Source: Larus michahellis (lineage: Eukaryota > Chordata > Aves > Charadriiformes > Laridae). From it: a stretch of 64,000 nucleotides of DNA. The position numbers and the translations under genes were made by a program. Under the pieces are notes generated by a model that worked only from the letters and a program-made list of their open reading frames with translations, ran no database searches and was not told the origin of the DNA. The stretch lies in the NCBI RefSeq assembly GCF_964199755.1, contig NC_133911.1, positions 4,739,001-4,803,000 of the forward strand. Direction: 5' to 3'. Positions 27,050 to 50,421 of this stretch are shown here, one piece after another (positions within the stretch are counted from its first letter, which is position 1; the number at the start of each line of letters is the position of its first letter).

Positions 27050-27199
27050 TAATTATATATATTTTTTTTTTATTAAAAAATCAACTCTGTATTCTGTCAA
27101 TACCAGGTAGGAATTCACAATTTGTGATGTTACTGAAAATCAAGATAAATGTTTCTGGAGTTTTGTTTTGTTTTGTTTCTCCCCTCTACCCAAAAAAGT

Positions 27200-27207
27200 T
27201 ATTTACA
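27200..27207 (-). promoter_or_regulatory. Pumilio response element in RERE 3' UTR
   Basis: Transcript-sense TGTAAATA fits the PUM1/PUM2 consensus TGTANATA, about 540 nt after the stop codon. Such 8-mers occur by chance, so function is inferred. Confidence 0.45.
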
Positions 27208-27749
27208 GACTTAAAAAGCCATGCTGCAGAACTGAGCTCTCTTTAAAATTATGAAGATTTCCTACAATGTATTAAAATAAAAGTAGATTTTTATTATTAT
27301 AGCACTTGGATTCAGAGCTTGTTATGTCACCTACTTGCAATCCTTGTTTTTTTTAAAATAGCTATAGATGCATTGAGTGTCTCTTCACGCACAGTGACTT
27401 GTGTTGTGAACCTGATTCTAGCACCTACTCAAAACAAACTAGTAAGAAAAAAAAAAAAAACAAGATTGCAGGAAGTTCTCTGAATATTCCACACAGTCCT
27501 GTATTTTCAATAGGCTTCTGAATACGTTGTCATGCAGGGAGACCCACACCAGTCTTGAGAAATCTTCTCTACAAATGAACACTATGCTGATAAGTCTCTA
27601 CTTGTTGGGTGGTTGTTTCTGTTTTAAATATATAAAGAAATCTTTATAAGATATTCTTTTCCTTTTGTAGCTCTTATTGTATGTAAAAATGTTCCACTCC
27701 TTCCCAAGGACTGGGGTTTCCATAGCCAGCATTACAAATAAATAATTTA

Positions 27750-27783
27750 TTACAACTGTTTGTCGCCTTCTTTCTTCAGTCGA
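27750..27783 (-). CDS. RERE: RERE last coding segment and stop codon
   Basis: Only 34 coding bases: one base completing Ser1130, then RLKKEGDKQL and a TAA stop (complement of 27750-27752). The acceptor is CTCTTTCAG. It is too short for ordinary reading-frame searches but matches the recalled invariant RERE C-terminus and closes the frame exactly. The rest of this terminal exon is 3' UTR. Confidence 0.95.
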
Positions 27784-29105
<1,322 letters not shown>

Positions 29106-29205
29106 TTATTTATATTTTTAAAAAAAACAAAAACAAACCAACCAACCCTTGGCTGTAACCCAAGTTACAGCCCAACTCCACCAATTCCCCTCCCAGGAAA
29201 TGCTA

Positions 29206-33683
<4,478 letters not shown>

Positions 33684-35068
33684 CTGGCTGATTGACTAGC
33701 ATGACTTGGTGTATCCACCACGGTAGGTTCTGGTGATGGACTTCTGGGTGGAGGGGGAGGGCTTTCTGGTTCCTCAGCTTCATCTGGGACTTCTTCTTTG
33801 ATCTGAATAGGTGGTAGCGTGCAGGCTGTCACCACTGGCACGTTTCCACTAGAAGCTGCTGACGTGGAGATGGAAGTCTGAAGTGGAATGCCAGGCACAG
33901 TGGGCGGCGTGGAAGTGGAGGGGCAAGAAGGAGGGGTGATGGAAGGTGGACCTCCTGGGACAAATGGATGCTGAGAAAAGGGGGGCTGGGAGGATACCTG
34001 ATGGAGTCCAGATGGGGGGTGATTAGCAGGTGGGGGAAGGCTCTGACTCTGCGTCAGTACAGGAGGCTGCGCTTGCGAAGACTGCAGCGGCTGGCTTTGA
34101 GGCATCAGCTGCAGAGGAGGAGGGTGTGCAGATGGAGGATGATGAGTTGAGAGGGAGCTCAGAGGTTTTAAAGCAGGTGGTGGAGGCAAGTTGGAGTTCA
34201 TTGAGAATGGAGATGGGCCAGAGAGATGAGGAGGGTGCTTGTGGGATGGAGCAGTGGGGAGCTGAGGGATTGGGGTAGTAGGGGGAGGTTTGATATGAGG
34301 CATGGCCATGGGCGCAGGGGGCAGGGGCTGCTCCCGTGGAGGCTGAGCCTGCTGCAGCGAGGTTGCAGTTGGCAGGACAGGCTGCGTTACCTGAACCTGG
34401 AGAGCGGAGTGAGAATGAGATGGTGCTTGTGTCTGAAGGGGAACCTGAGACTGAGATGACTGAGTGGGGAGGGAAAATGGCTGGGAAGGTACAGGATGAG
34501 GCAGGAGGGGCTGAGCCTGCAGGCTGTGAGGGGCGGGCTGGGCCTGACTGTGGAGCGGAGGCTGCGAGTGGGGCTGTGAAGAGGCGGGGGTCGGCTGGCT
34601 CTGCGACACACTCAAAGGCTGCAGGGGCGGGTGAGGAGACGGGAGCCTCTGCGGGTGCAAAGCAGGGGCCTGCTGTATGTGCGAGTGAGGAGGCGGCGGC
34701 GCGGGGGCCTGGGGCTGGCTGGGGGGCTGGGATGCCGATGGCGAGACCTGTGGCGGAGCTGAAGCAGCACTTGACGCTGCTGGCAGCGATGCTGGTAACT
34801 GGGCTGATATAGGTGGCGTGGGAGGAGGAGCCTGGCCAGAACCGCTCTGTGCCTGAAGCACTTGGGGCTGTGCCTGCAGCACTTGCTGTTGAGCAGATGA
34901 ATCCGAGTCGCTCTCATTGTCTTGAGGGCTAGGGATGCTGGGTGACGTGCTCCGGTTATCCTGGTCAATGTCCTTGGGATCACTGCTGCCTTCGTCATTG
35001 ACGCTGCGGCTGTCAGAGCTCTCGCCTTCACCCTCGCCCTCTGAGGGAGAATTTGGCCTGCTGATCTC
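33684..35068 (-). CDS. RERE: RERE large atrophin exon: acidic start and Pro/Ser/Gln-rich region
   Basis: A 1385-base exon encoding residues 245-705 plus two bases of Arg706. The acceptor is CCCTGCAG and the donor is AG|GTATGG. It opens [11 protein letters not shown] and an acidic, serine-rich segment ([17 protein letters not shown]), then some 380 residues of low-complexity Pro/Ser/Gln/His sequence. Conserved islands within it include [28 protein letters not shown] and [10 protein letters not shown]. Near the end are a second IKEE sumoylation-type motif (667-670) and a [12 protein letters not shown] run. This is the atrophin homology region shared with ATN1, used for co-repressor interactions. 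There is no long polyglutamine tract, unlike ATN1. Several antisense frames stay open across the exon only because of its composition. Confidence 0.97.
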
Positions 35069-35966
35069 CTGCAGGGAGAGGGGGAAGCGTAACCACTGTG
35101 CACGAGAAAACTGCACAAAGAACATTATCGGCATGCCACAGGATGCAACCTGTTACACATGCCGTGCAAACACAAGTGCGAGTAGCACCCTTTGAACCTC
35201 ACAGGGCTTAAAACAGCAAAAGGAGGGTGCAAAGACCACGGAGCCCGTGGCAATGGGCACACATTGACATACATGAGGTTCTGGCTCAACCTAACAAAAT
35301 GCTTTTTCACTATGAGGGTGAGCAAGCAATGGAACAGGTTGCCCCGAGAGACTGCGGACTCTCCATCTTTGGAGGATATTCAAAAGCCATCCGGACGTGG
35401 TTCTAGGCAGTCAGCCCTAGGTGGCCCTGCTTCAGCAGAGGGGGTGAACTAGATGACCCCTAGGTCACTCCCAACCTCATCCATTCTGTGGTTCTGTAAT
35501 ATGGAAAGCTCAGTGCCAAAATTCCCAAATCCTGTGCAGAGTGAACCTGGTCAGGTACACGGAGCTGAAAGACATCTGGAAAGTATTTAAATTGAGCTTT
35601 GATACCATTAAATTAAGAGAACGTCGGTGGTGGTCTTCTAACTTGCCACAGAGGAGGAAAAAACAAATTTCAATTACACAAAAATTGGACGGAAGGGGAG
35701 TGGAAAATAATCCAAGTACACTCCTATTTGATTGATAATTTATATTAGAACATCAAAAAAAAGGACTTCTGGACTTACACTATATAATTCCACTGTTTTT
35801 CAACAGAAGGAACACATTATAATATGGGTTGCTTTCCAGCCGCAGATTCGGTTACAATTTGCTGTGGCTTAAATTGATTTCATGTTTTTGGTTTGTTACC
35901 GGGTTTGCACCCCCTCCCACTCTCAAACTATTCCCTTAAGTGAAAATATTCCTCTGTGGGACTCAC
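35069..35966 (-). other. RERE intron carrying an antisense CR1 fragment
   Basis: 898 bases, donor GTGAGT, acceptor CCCTGCAG. About a third is a CR1 3' fragment (35215-35500) opposite to the gene; the rest is unique and AT-rich. Confidence 0.92.
35215..35500 (+). mobile_element. CR1 LINE 3' fragment
   Basis: About 285 bases from the end of the CR1 coding region through the 3' end: GCAATGGGCACA, GGAACAGGTTGCCC and CCATCTTTGGAGGATATTCAAAA, ending in CCATTCTGTGGTTCTGT, the CR1 terminal octamer-like repeat. 5'-truncated as usual for CR1, diverged, with broken frame. Orientation is opposite to RERE; it ends about 470 bases short of the neighbouring exon at 35967 and starts about 150 bases from the atrophin exon. 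Confidence 0.88.
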
Positions 35967-36080
35967 TTGAGTTTTGGATTTTTTGGCATTGGACCTGTCA
36001 GGCTCCTCTGTGTCAGAAGCCGCTTTTTCCCTCTGCCTCTTGGAGTTCTTGAGAGGAGAAGATACCTCTTCTTTTATCTT
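35967..36080 (-). CDS. RERE: RERE coding exon: Lys/Glu-rich linker
   Basis: Thirty-eight codons (residues 207-244), phase 0 at both ends, with acceptor TTTGTGGCAG and donor CAA|GTGAGT. It starts [11 protein letters not shown], continues through a Lys/Arg/Glu/Asp-rich stretch ([16 protein letters not shown]) and ends KKSKTQ. IKEE at residues 208-211 fits the sumoylation consensus (hydrophobic-K-x-E). The basic patches are compatible with nuclear localisation. The sequence is close to the human exon as I recall it, with a few conservative changes. Confidence 0.95.
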
Positions 36081-42456
<6,376 letters not shown>

Positions 42457-43880
42457 TCAGCTTTTTTCCTCCCTTTTGCTCTCTCTATGCGTGCACATGT
42501 ATTTTTGTAGGAAGCTCCATGACATATTTTCAGACGGACAAAAGAATTCTTTAGCTAGGACAGGAAAAAAAACCCTCATTATTTTTTGTTTGCTTTTGCA
42601 GGGGAGGAACAGGAATAAATAAATGCCTTCTCACTCCTCTCCTAGAAGAGAAAAGAGGTCGGGCAGTTCGTATCCGGCCCCCGCCCGGACGCTGCTGGCA
42701 CTGCTGCTCTCAGCCACGCAGAAGCGGGTGCCCCTGCCTTGCCATCAGCATCCTCTCCATGCCTCCGGAGACACTGCATCCGGACAGGTACTACCTTTCA
42801 GTGAGCTGTCAGAACAAATAACTGATAACTGCTAAGAAGTCTCTGGGGTTTACAGAAAGAACAGGGATCAATTCAGACAGACACTGCCATTTCGTCAACC
42901 TACATTCTGCGTCGATATTTTTCACTACGCCTGTTTAAGAAGCTGAAAGTTAGAATAAAAACGTGTTCAACAAGACGTCTATAGCCATAATTAAACCCTG
43001 CTACAGTAAATCGTGTTTTAATTTGAATCTATATGCCCATATCTAAATTAATTAAGCAGTTAAAAAAGCACACCTAGAGAAATGAGTGATAATTTCACAG
43101 CATCACAAATCTGGCTTACATTCAAAAACTGGAGCAGCTGCCATTCAAACTAGCGGATGTAATGCCGAACTAAAGAACAGCATGTGGTTTTAATCTCTTT
43201 TCTCTTGCTTTGAAACCCCATCATTTCCTGGCGACTTTGTCTGCCTCTAAGGTAAAAGGTGTTGTTTCTTTCAAGTTGCAAGAGAAAAACCGAGAAGTTC
43301 TAACCAGCCTCTTGAAAAATCAACATCAGAACAAACATACCTGAATTGCCCACAGAAAGGGTTTCTTTGAACTGCATTTTATGTGATCAAATAACATAAC
43401 CTCAGCCTGCTCCCTCTGGGGGGAAATCCTGCAGCCGGCACTGGGGGCAGATCACTCAAGTTAACACTAATAAAGACACACCCTTAATCCAAACTCTCCC
43501 AAGGGCCTCAACAAGCAATTACAGCCCCAACTAACATCTGTACCACCGAAACACTGGGAAGACAAAAGGAGGATGTTGTTCTAGGCATTAACTGCTGACA
43601 TTTAAGACACTTAGGAATTTTACCGATGCGTAATTTAAAAATAGAAACACCAGAAAAACAACAAAACCACAACTTTGATTTCTGGCGACAGGCAGAAGAG
43701 GTGCATTTTTAATCGGCACTGCTGCAGACTGGGATTGCTGCTTCTGATCTCCACCACAGACCTCAACAATATTCCAGCAGACTGGATTCAGAGTGATACT
43801 GAATTAGGAGGAGGAAGGATTAAGTGGGCAAAATTAATCGTTACCCACAACTGTTGAATCTGAAGGACAAATGCCATACT

Positions 43881-43918
43881 AAAAAAAAAAAAAAAAAAAA
43901 TAAAATCTCTCTCTCTTT
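43881..43918 (+). repeat. A20 homopolymer followed by (TC)n
   Basis: Twenty A, then TAAAA and TCTCTCTCTC. No retrotransposed gene or SINE body is evident upstream. Confidence 0.9.
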
Positions 43919-44680
43919 CCTGAAAAGAATCTAAAACTAAAAGGAGTGCAGGCTGGTGCTGAGCGTTCAAGCTACGTCCGAGTTCTGACAGCCAGCACCC
44001 TGCTCTGCTGCTGCACGTCCAACTGCCTGTGTTTGCTTTAGAAATACCATTTTACTCCGAGTCCATTAAGCGGGCTCAAAGTCCATCCAGCACAACTGTT
44101 TGTCAAACCCAGGCCATGCCCTGTGCCAGCAGGCGGACGGAGCTCTGCAGAAAAGCATATGCAATGCTTTTCGGAGGGAGAAAGTCTCCTGCAAATGAAA
44201 CCAGCCACATTTTACCTATAAATTCATTTATATCAAATCTGAGGTGTCAGCACCAAGAAACAAGTCAGTAAATCCCATGGCTTTATGTCAGTGAATTAAT
44301 GTGTCCTCTGACATATGGCAACAGCAGAGTGCGAACCAATCTGTTTTCCTCCCATCATAAAATGGGAAATGAGAACCTATTTGAGCTCTATTTACACATC
44401 GCAAACCCATCAGGTCCCAAGGGAAGTTTAACACATGCACTACATCATAAACCAAACTTAAAAAAAAGATATGGTGTATATTTATAAAAAATACTAACTT
44501 CATGATGATAAAGCTTTTCTTCCTGAGACCCTCCCAACACTGCAGTCACAACCGCGTGCAGATAAAGATGACGCAGAAGTTTATTCAACAACTTGTTTTA
44601 CCCCATCTATGAAATCTGAGTATATGAAAGGCCTAGAGAATATTCTGTACTTCACATTCACCGGCAGACTGCACGGCTAC

Positions 44681-44700
44681 ATGACTCAGTACATGACTCA
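44681..44700. promoter_or_regulatory. Paired AP-1 / BACH-type sites
   Basis: ATGACTCA occurs at 44681-44688 and 44693-44700, the two copies 12 bases apart start to start, about one helical turn. Each contains the full TGACTCA AP-1 site. They lie in the large RERE intron; function is inferred. Confidence 0.45.
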
Positions 44701-45594
44701 ACCTTCTGACAAAGGCGGAGAAATAAACGTCAGAGAGGAAGCACACCCCAAGAATGTTGATGTTATATACAGACACAAGGTTAGGCATGTACTACACCAA
44801 AAAATTCCATGCCGGATCTTATTAGCTGCCTGGCTATCTAATGTTGTATTTTCTACCTAAGGGATTAAATGCTGGAGTGGAGTGAGGCTGGAAGGATTAG
44901 AAACAGCATACAGCGGTGACTGCAGGGGTGGCAGAAGCTTGAGCACAAAGGAATAAGTCAGGAAAGCTTTGGTTCTACAAACAGGGAGTAAAAACAGCTT
45001 CCAGCTTCCCTGCAAGTGAAGTCAAATGAACTTTAATCAAACATGCATAGTGTGCGCCGCCGAAACCCATCGCACATAAATTCAGGGAACAAAAGCTGTT
45101 GCAGAAATCAATAGCCTACTGCAACATTAACACAGGCAAGCATTGATCAAAGGGCCCTTTTACAAAAGGCAGCCTTGCAAATTAGCTGCTGCTTTTGCTT
45201 GCAAGCAAACAGAAAAGCATAAACGCTGCCGACATGAATGGCCTGTAATGATCATCTTGTTCCTGGCGATCTCACCTCACCGCAAGGTCTCGCGGTCAAC
45301 ACATCCTACATCTCCGTGCTGTAATTGGGAACAGCATGACGGACCCTGGCTCTCGGGTGCCTGTTCGCTGCGGGAGGGCTGAGAGCAGCTGCTCTCCACC
45401 TGATTTTCTGGGTAGCAGGTCTACACCCGGGGGAACAGCCCTAACCTAACAACCTGCAAATACATCCCATGTCTCCTTTGAAGCTTTTTGTGCCAGGAAC
45501 TGGCTATTGCTAGCAACACACGCACTAAAATAGCGTGTAAAATAGAATCATCCTTCATTGCATCATTATACTCGTTCAACTTAAGAGCAACATC

Positions 45595-46056
45595 CCCCTC
45601 ATCTCCAAATTTCAGAGATAAATTAAGGAGACCCAGGTCATATGAGGAGAGGCTGAGGGAGCTGGGCATGGTTAGCTTGGAGAAGAGGAGGCTGAGGGGA
45701 GACCTCATTGCCCTCTACAACTACCTGGAAGGAGGTTGGAGAGAGGTGGGGGTTGGCCTCCTCCCAGGTGAATAATGACAGGACCAGAGGAAATGGTCTG
45801 AAGTTGCAGCAGGGGAGGTTTAGATTAGATATTAGGAAGAATTACTTCACTGAAAGAGTGGTCAGGCACTGGAACAGCCTGCCCAGGGAGGGGTTTGAGT
45901 CACCATCCCTAGAGGTATTTAAGAAATGTCTAGATGTGGCACTTCAGGGCATGCTCTAGTGGCAGAGATTGTAGGGGGTTTTTTTTGTGTGTGTGTGTAT
46001 GGTTGGACTCGATGATCTCAAAGGTCCTTTCCAACCATGAAGATTCTATGATTCTA
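45595..46056 (+). mobile_element. CR1 LINE 3' fragment
   Basis: Carries the C-terminal CR1 reverse-transcriptase end region (encoded [19 protein letters not shown], then a frame break near 45775, then [21 protein letters not shown]) and the CR1 3' end TTGGACTCGATGATCT...TTCTATGATTCT. A T8/GT-repeat insertion sits at 45977-45999. At least one frameshift, so it is a dead copy. Opposite strand to RERE, within the large intron. Confidence 0.93.
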
Positions 46057-48758
46057 AGGAAGGGGTGAGACCCCTGAAGCAACTACTGCCTGCGGTGAGG
46101 TCTCTGGCTGATGGGGGAAGGGAAAGTCAAGGTTTGCAAGCCAAGTTCAGGCAGGGCTGAACCTGCTGCTTGAAACAGTGACCGTGTTCACCACTCTCTA
46201 CTCCAGTTCAGCGGCCCAAAGCGCACAGACCACCTGACATTCAGAGGAGCCCATCTCCTTTTGCAATAAGCACTGTCCGCCTGCTTCTGTCACCCTCTTC
46301 TCTTCCCCACACCCAATAACACGTTCCTGCTTAACCAAGCTCTGGGACCACTAATAAAGCTGGCATTAACAACCACTGCAAAGCCTCACAACAAAACGTG
46401 AACTCCAGCGACGCATGACAAACTGATTTACATTCAGCTTATCATGACTTTGGACGTCAAGTAGCAAGATTTTATACGGCTGCACATACATGGATGTCCC
46501 GTAACACATACGCAAATGAGAAACATGAGCGTTCAATGAAGCCATCCCTCATAGCACACGCAAAGCCATTCTTCAGCAAAGCTCCCAGCCTAATGAATCA
46601 GAGCAGTCACAACGTTCCAGATGTTCGGTGGCAACACAGTCAACTGTCCAGCAGGAAGGGTTTCCATGTCCAAGTCGCTGCTTCTTTCTCCAGAACTGTT
46701 CATGGGCTGCCTCCCATCCCTGAAACCCACCTCATCTCTCAGACCCCCAGATACCGATGTTGCTGGCACAGTTGTCCATTTTTATCAATTACCAGTAAAT
46801 CCAATATTAGAAAGGCAGTCCCAATAAAGCGACCCACAAGTCTACTCCAACACCACCCCTCAAATGAGCAGCTCTAATTCCTGTACTGTGTCACATCCAA
46901 GAGAGATGCTATTAGCCCCTTCCCAGATCAAATCCATCAAGGAAAAGCTTTTTCCATCAGCGTGGGGAGAAGATTCATTTCTCTCACAATCTCCTTCGTT
47001 GCTCACGGTAGGAGCCTCACCTGCACTTGATATAACGCCACCTCTCTTTTCTGCAAACATAACTCCATTTTTCTACATTAACTTCTGAATAACCATCCCA
47101 AGCAATTTATCAAACACATATAAAGCAAAATGAGAAGCATTATTCAGGCTTTTAATGCCACCTTTCCTCCAGAACATCTACTTTCCCACTCCTGAAGTTT
47201 CACAAGACCGAGGGGATATCTTCTCCACTAAAAACCATGGCTCAGCTTTCATCAATTCTGAAATACATCTGCAGCTCCCAACTCCTCAAATCTCTTCCCG
47301 TTTTCTGCCAATGCCATTTCACCCCACGTTGTAGGTACATAGAAAAAAGTCACGCTTCATCTCCTTTTAGCTCTGTTCTAGGGATTATTTTTAAAGAGAA
47401 AGAAATGGTTCAGGTCCCCTCCCGCAGGATCAAGTGGCAGCGAGACTTTCTCTGCAGTTCAGCTCTGGAGGCTGAGCTGCCACATGAGTCTCCGAGTGCC
47501 CAACGCCCGCATCCTCCCCAGCCCATCCCAGGCCATCTCTATTTATTAGACTGCTTTCTTCGCATGCGGCACCTTTCTCTTACCACTCCCCTTGCTCTCA
47601 CCCCTGTTTTTCTGCAGCTCGCCCAACTCTCCAAGCCACACCACCAAACCCCGGGGCAGGCTGAAGGAACTCTGCCATACCCCGAACAAACCAAGCGCTG
47701 CATGCCCTGGTTTCTCACTTCTTATCAGTAGTTTTCAAATGTAAAATACACAACACAAGCTGTGCCCCATGTTTGTGTTTAGTCTTGCCTTAGGTAAACA
47801 ACGGATTAACACTGTGTATGCATTTCTGGATTTGAGAGGTTTTGACAGCCCTGCTGCAGCAGAGGCTGCTCCTGTGGAAGCCAATCACACAAACACATCA
47901 ACCTACCTTCAAGTATCTGTTATGGTATAACAGAGTGAGCAAACATAATAATTGCTGTTTAATTTCCCCAGAGCCTAGCTCTGCCAGGGAAAAAAACAAA
48001 GTCACGGGGGAGGGGAATAGCTTTACAGTAATTAAACCGAAAAAGTAAATGACAACTCTCTTCAATGGCTATAAGCTAGTCATGGCAGAGCAGAGGGGAA
48101 CAGATTGTCCAGCTGCGGTCTTAATGAATTCACAATCTTTCTGGAATGCATCAAGATTTTATTAAGTCAACTCAATTTAGCTAATGCTCACTGTTACTAA
48201 AGTCCTGTGGTAAAAACCCACCGTCTCCAGCGCCTCCTCCCTCCTCCACTCAATCCCCGGGCTTGAACAGCCTGGGTTACGACATCTGCTCAAACGCCGG
48301 CATGCCAAGGGGCGCGCCAAGAAGGTGGACTGCAACACACAGGTTGCCTCCTGAAACACCTTCATCGAACCACCCAGAATATTGCCATGCACTGTTAGAC
48401 TGGGAGGCAAAATTGAAGGTATCACGCATATCTCCATACCTAATAGTTGCTAACACAAGAGGCGCAAACGCATGCAAAGGGTTCGACCATGCACGATCAC
48501 GGGGCAAGTCCTCTGACGGGCTGAGCAGCGCAGCCCACCACGGCAAGGTGGAGACGGACAGTGAGCGGAGAGCATGGCACGGCTACATCCAGGGAGAGAA
48601 AGTTCCCAACTATTGTCTTGGTCTAAACAAGTTGAACTATTGAAAAAATGCAGCAGGGAAGAGAAAGAACAGCTGTGCGCAGCTCCGAAGAGCTGAACCT
48701 AGGCATTTTTACAATTTTAAGCCTGGTCTACACGCCTCTGCCAACTATGACAAATAGG

Positions 48759-48819
48759 TTTGCATACGTTCTAATTAAGCAATAAGTCTCAGCAGCTTAT
48801 TCAGTAGCGCTGATTAATG
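48759..48819. promoter_or_regulatory. POU/homeodomain-like motif cluster in RERE intron
   Basis: TTTGCATA (half octamer) at 48759-48766, CTAATTAAGC at 48771-48780 and GATTAATG at 48812-48819. The arrangement is typical of developmental enhancers, but no conservation data were available. Confidence 0.3.
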
Positions 48820-50421
48820 TCCACCTTGGGTGCACAGGAATACTGCATAATCCAAAACATTACTGAAATTTTAAGAGAGGCTTTTAAAAAGCCAAGCAAT
48901 ACTTTACTAACACTACAAAAAAACACATCAAAAATTGTGGGATGCCCTCTAAGGAATATCCTGCAGGTCTCTCAGTTGTCTAGGCAGTTTATCTAGCAGT
49001 TCCTGTAGCCATTCGTTATCTTTTGGATGGCAATACATTCGTCTCTCCCTGATCTCTGCTAAGAACTCTACCTACAATTTTAGGAGAAGATTGGCTCTCC
49101 TAATTCTCTGTTCCCTTGTTCCACAAAGAGCAAGGTAAGCTAGTTGGTTTCGACTTTTATTTGAAACTCCTGGCAAAAAAGGCTGGCCAAGGGAGATTCA
49201 AAAGAGGAAACAGGTGTATAAGAAACCCAGGCGAACTCCCTCATTTTTTGTGTTGTCAGTTCACCCCCAATCCAGGAACAGTCACAGAATTTCCTGGGAA
49301 CCCAGCCGAGGCTCCATCTGTATTTTCTGGATTTCATTTTGCTGTGGAAAAAACCTGCAATCGGATACAGCTTTATGCTTTCTAATTGTTTCTGCTAAAT
49401 GAGCACTGCTACCCTGCCTAGTCCCCTACAGCCCAGAGGAAGAGCGAGCTTCATCTCCTACAAACGATGCTTTTGTTCAGGTAGCTGACACGGTCCAGGA
49501 GACAACAGGCCAGAGAACAGCATCGCTCCCGGCAGTGCTCAAACAACTCTGGGAGCTGCACATTTCACTTCAAAGTTCCTCAAGCAGTGAAAAGACTGAA
49601 ATAATTTCATTTTTCATGTTACCTAAACACACAGATCACTCTTGTAATTCTCGTAAGAGAATGTATTTGCCCTCCTTCACAGGTGATTTTAAAAAAATCA
49701 ACATAACGGGCGAGCGCAAACTAAACCCAACTCTTACAACAAAATGACGCAGCGGAACTGGACGTGGCCAGAGACACAAAATGTAACAGAATCACTAATA
49801 GAAAAGAGTCAGTGAACAGGGACTGTGAAGTGGGAAGAGGAAAGAAATGAACAGGATAGGATGTAAATAATCGCTCATTTGAAACAAACATTTATCTGCA
49901 GTAACACTCAGCCATAACACCCAGCATCTGCCATCTGATGACGAAGTCAATGAAGTATTTACAAATTAAGTCTCAGCACATCCTTTAAGTTTTACAGCAT
50001 ATAGAAAACAAAGGGACAAAACATTCGTAAATTGGCCAGGATCGATCCTGTGTGAGCAGCACAACTGTAGTGATTAACCCCAGAGGACGGGAACAGCTCC
50101 ACCAGCGACAGCCAGGCTCTACAATTCCTTCGTAATTCAAAACCAGTCCCACTGGGCAGGCTCAGCCAGCCTCCTTCAGCGCAGACCCGGCCGACTGGTC
50201 CTCAACAGCTCAGCCTTCCTTTTGCCCTCAATACAAGCTGCCTTTTCTTTCAATTGGATATTCCTGTCTCATCCCTACCACTTGATTTATGGTTTTAGCA
50301 AACCACAGAGAAATCTAAACGTTATTGTCCGGAGCCTGAAAAAAAAAAGGCCAGTAACACGTCTTTGTGCCACATCTAACTCAAAATTTTCACGCGGTTC
50401 ATTTGCTAACCTTTTCCAGTG

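Larger units (their letters stand above)
24780..27749 (-). other. RERE: RERE 3' untranslated region
   Basis: About 2.97 kb of AT-rich, non-coding sequence after the stop, similar in length to the human 3' UTR as recalled. Visible elements (transcript sense) include two Pumilio-type elements, TGTAAATA at 27200-27207 and TGTATATA at 24921-24928, an 18 bp palindrome at 27032-27049, and a C14 tract at 25235-25248. Short TTTTG repeats near 27160-27180 and an A/C-rich run at 26880-26925 lie on the plus strand. Its end is inferred from the poly(A) signal; alternative upstream AATAAA-like signals near 27068 and 27288 could give shorter forms. Confidence 0.8.

Noticed and set aside
34336..34812. 158-codon plus-strand frame opposite the atrophin exon
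   Set aside because: It is the antisense shadow of a Pro/Ser/Gln-rich coding exon, where stop codons are rare on the other strand.
33684..35068. Polyglutamine (CAG) repeat expansion like that of ATN1
   Set aside because: The longest Gln run is three residues (AQQQ); RERE lacks the ATN1 polyglutamine tract.
43881..43900. A20 tract as the tail of a processed pseudogene
   Set aside because: No gene-like sequence precedes it on the plus strand and no target-site duplication was seen.
45421..45708. Minus-strand frame ending in [18 protein letters not shown] sequence as a possible RERE exon
   Set aside because: Half of it is the reverse strand of the CR1 at 45595 and no RERE motif is present.
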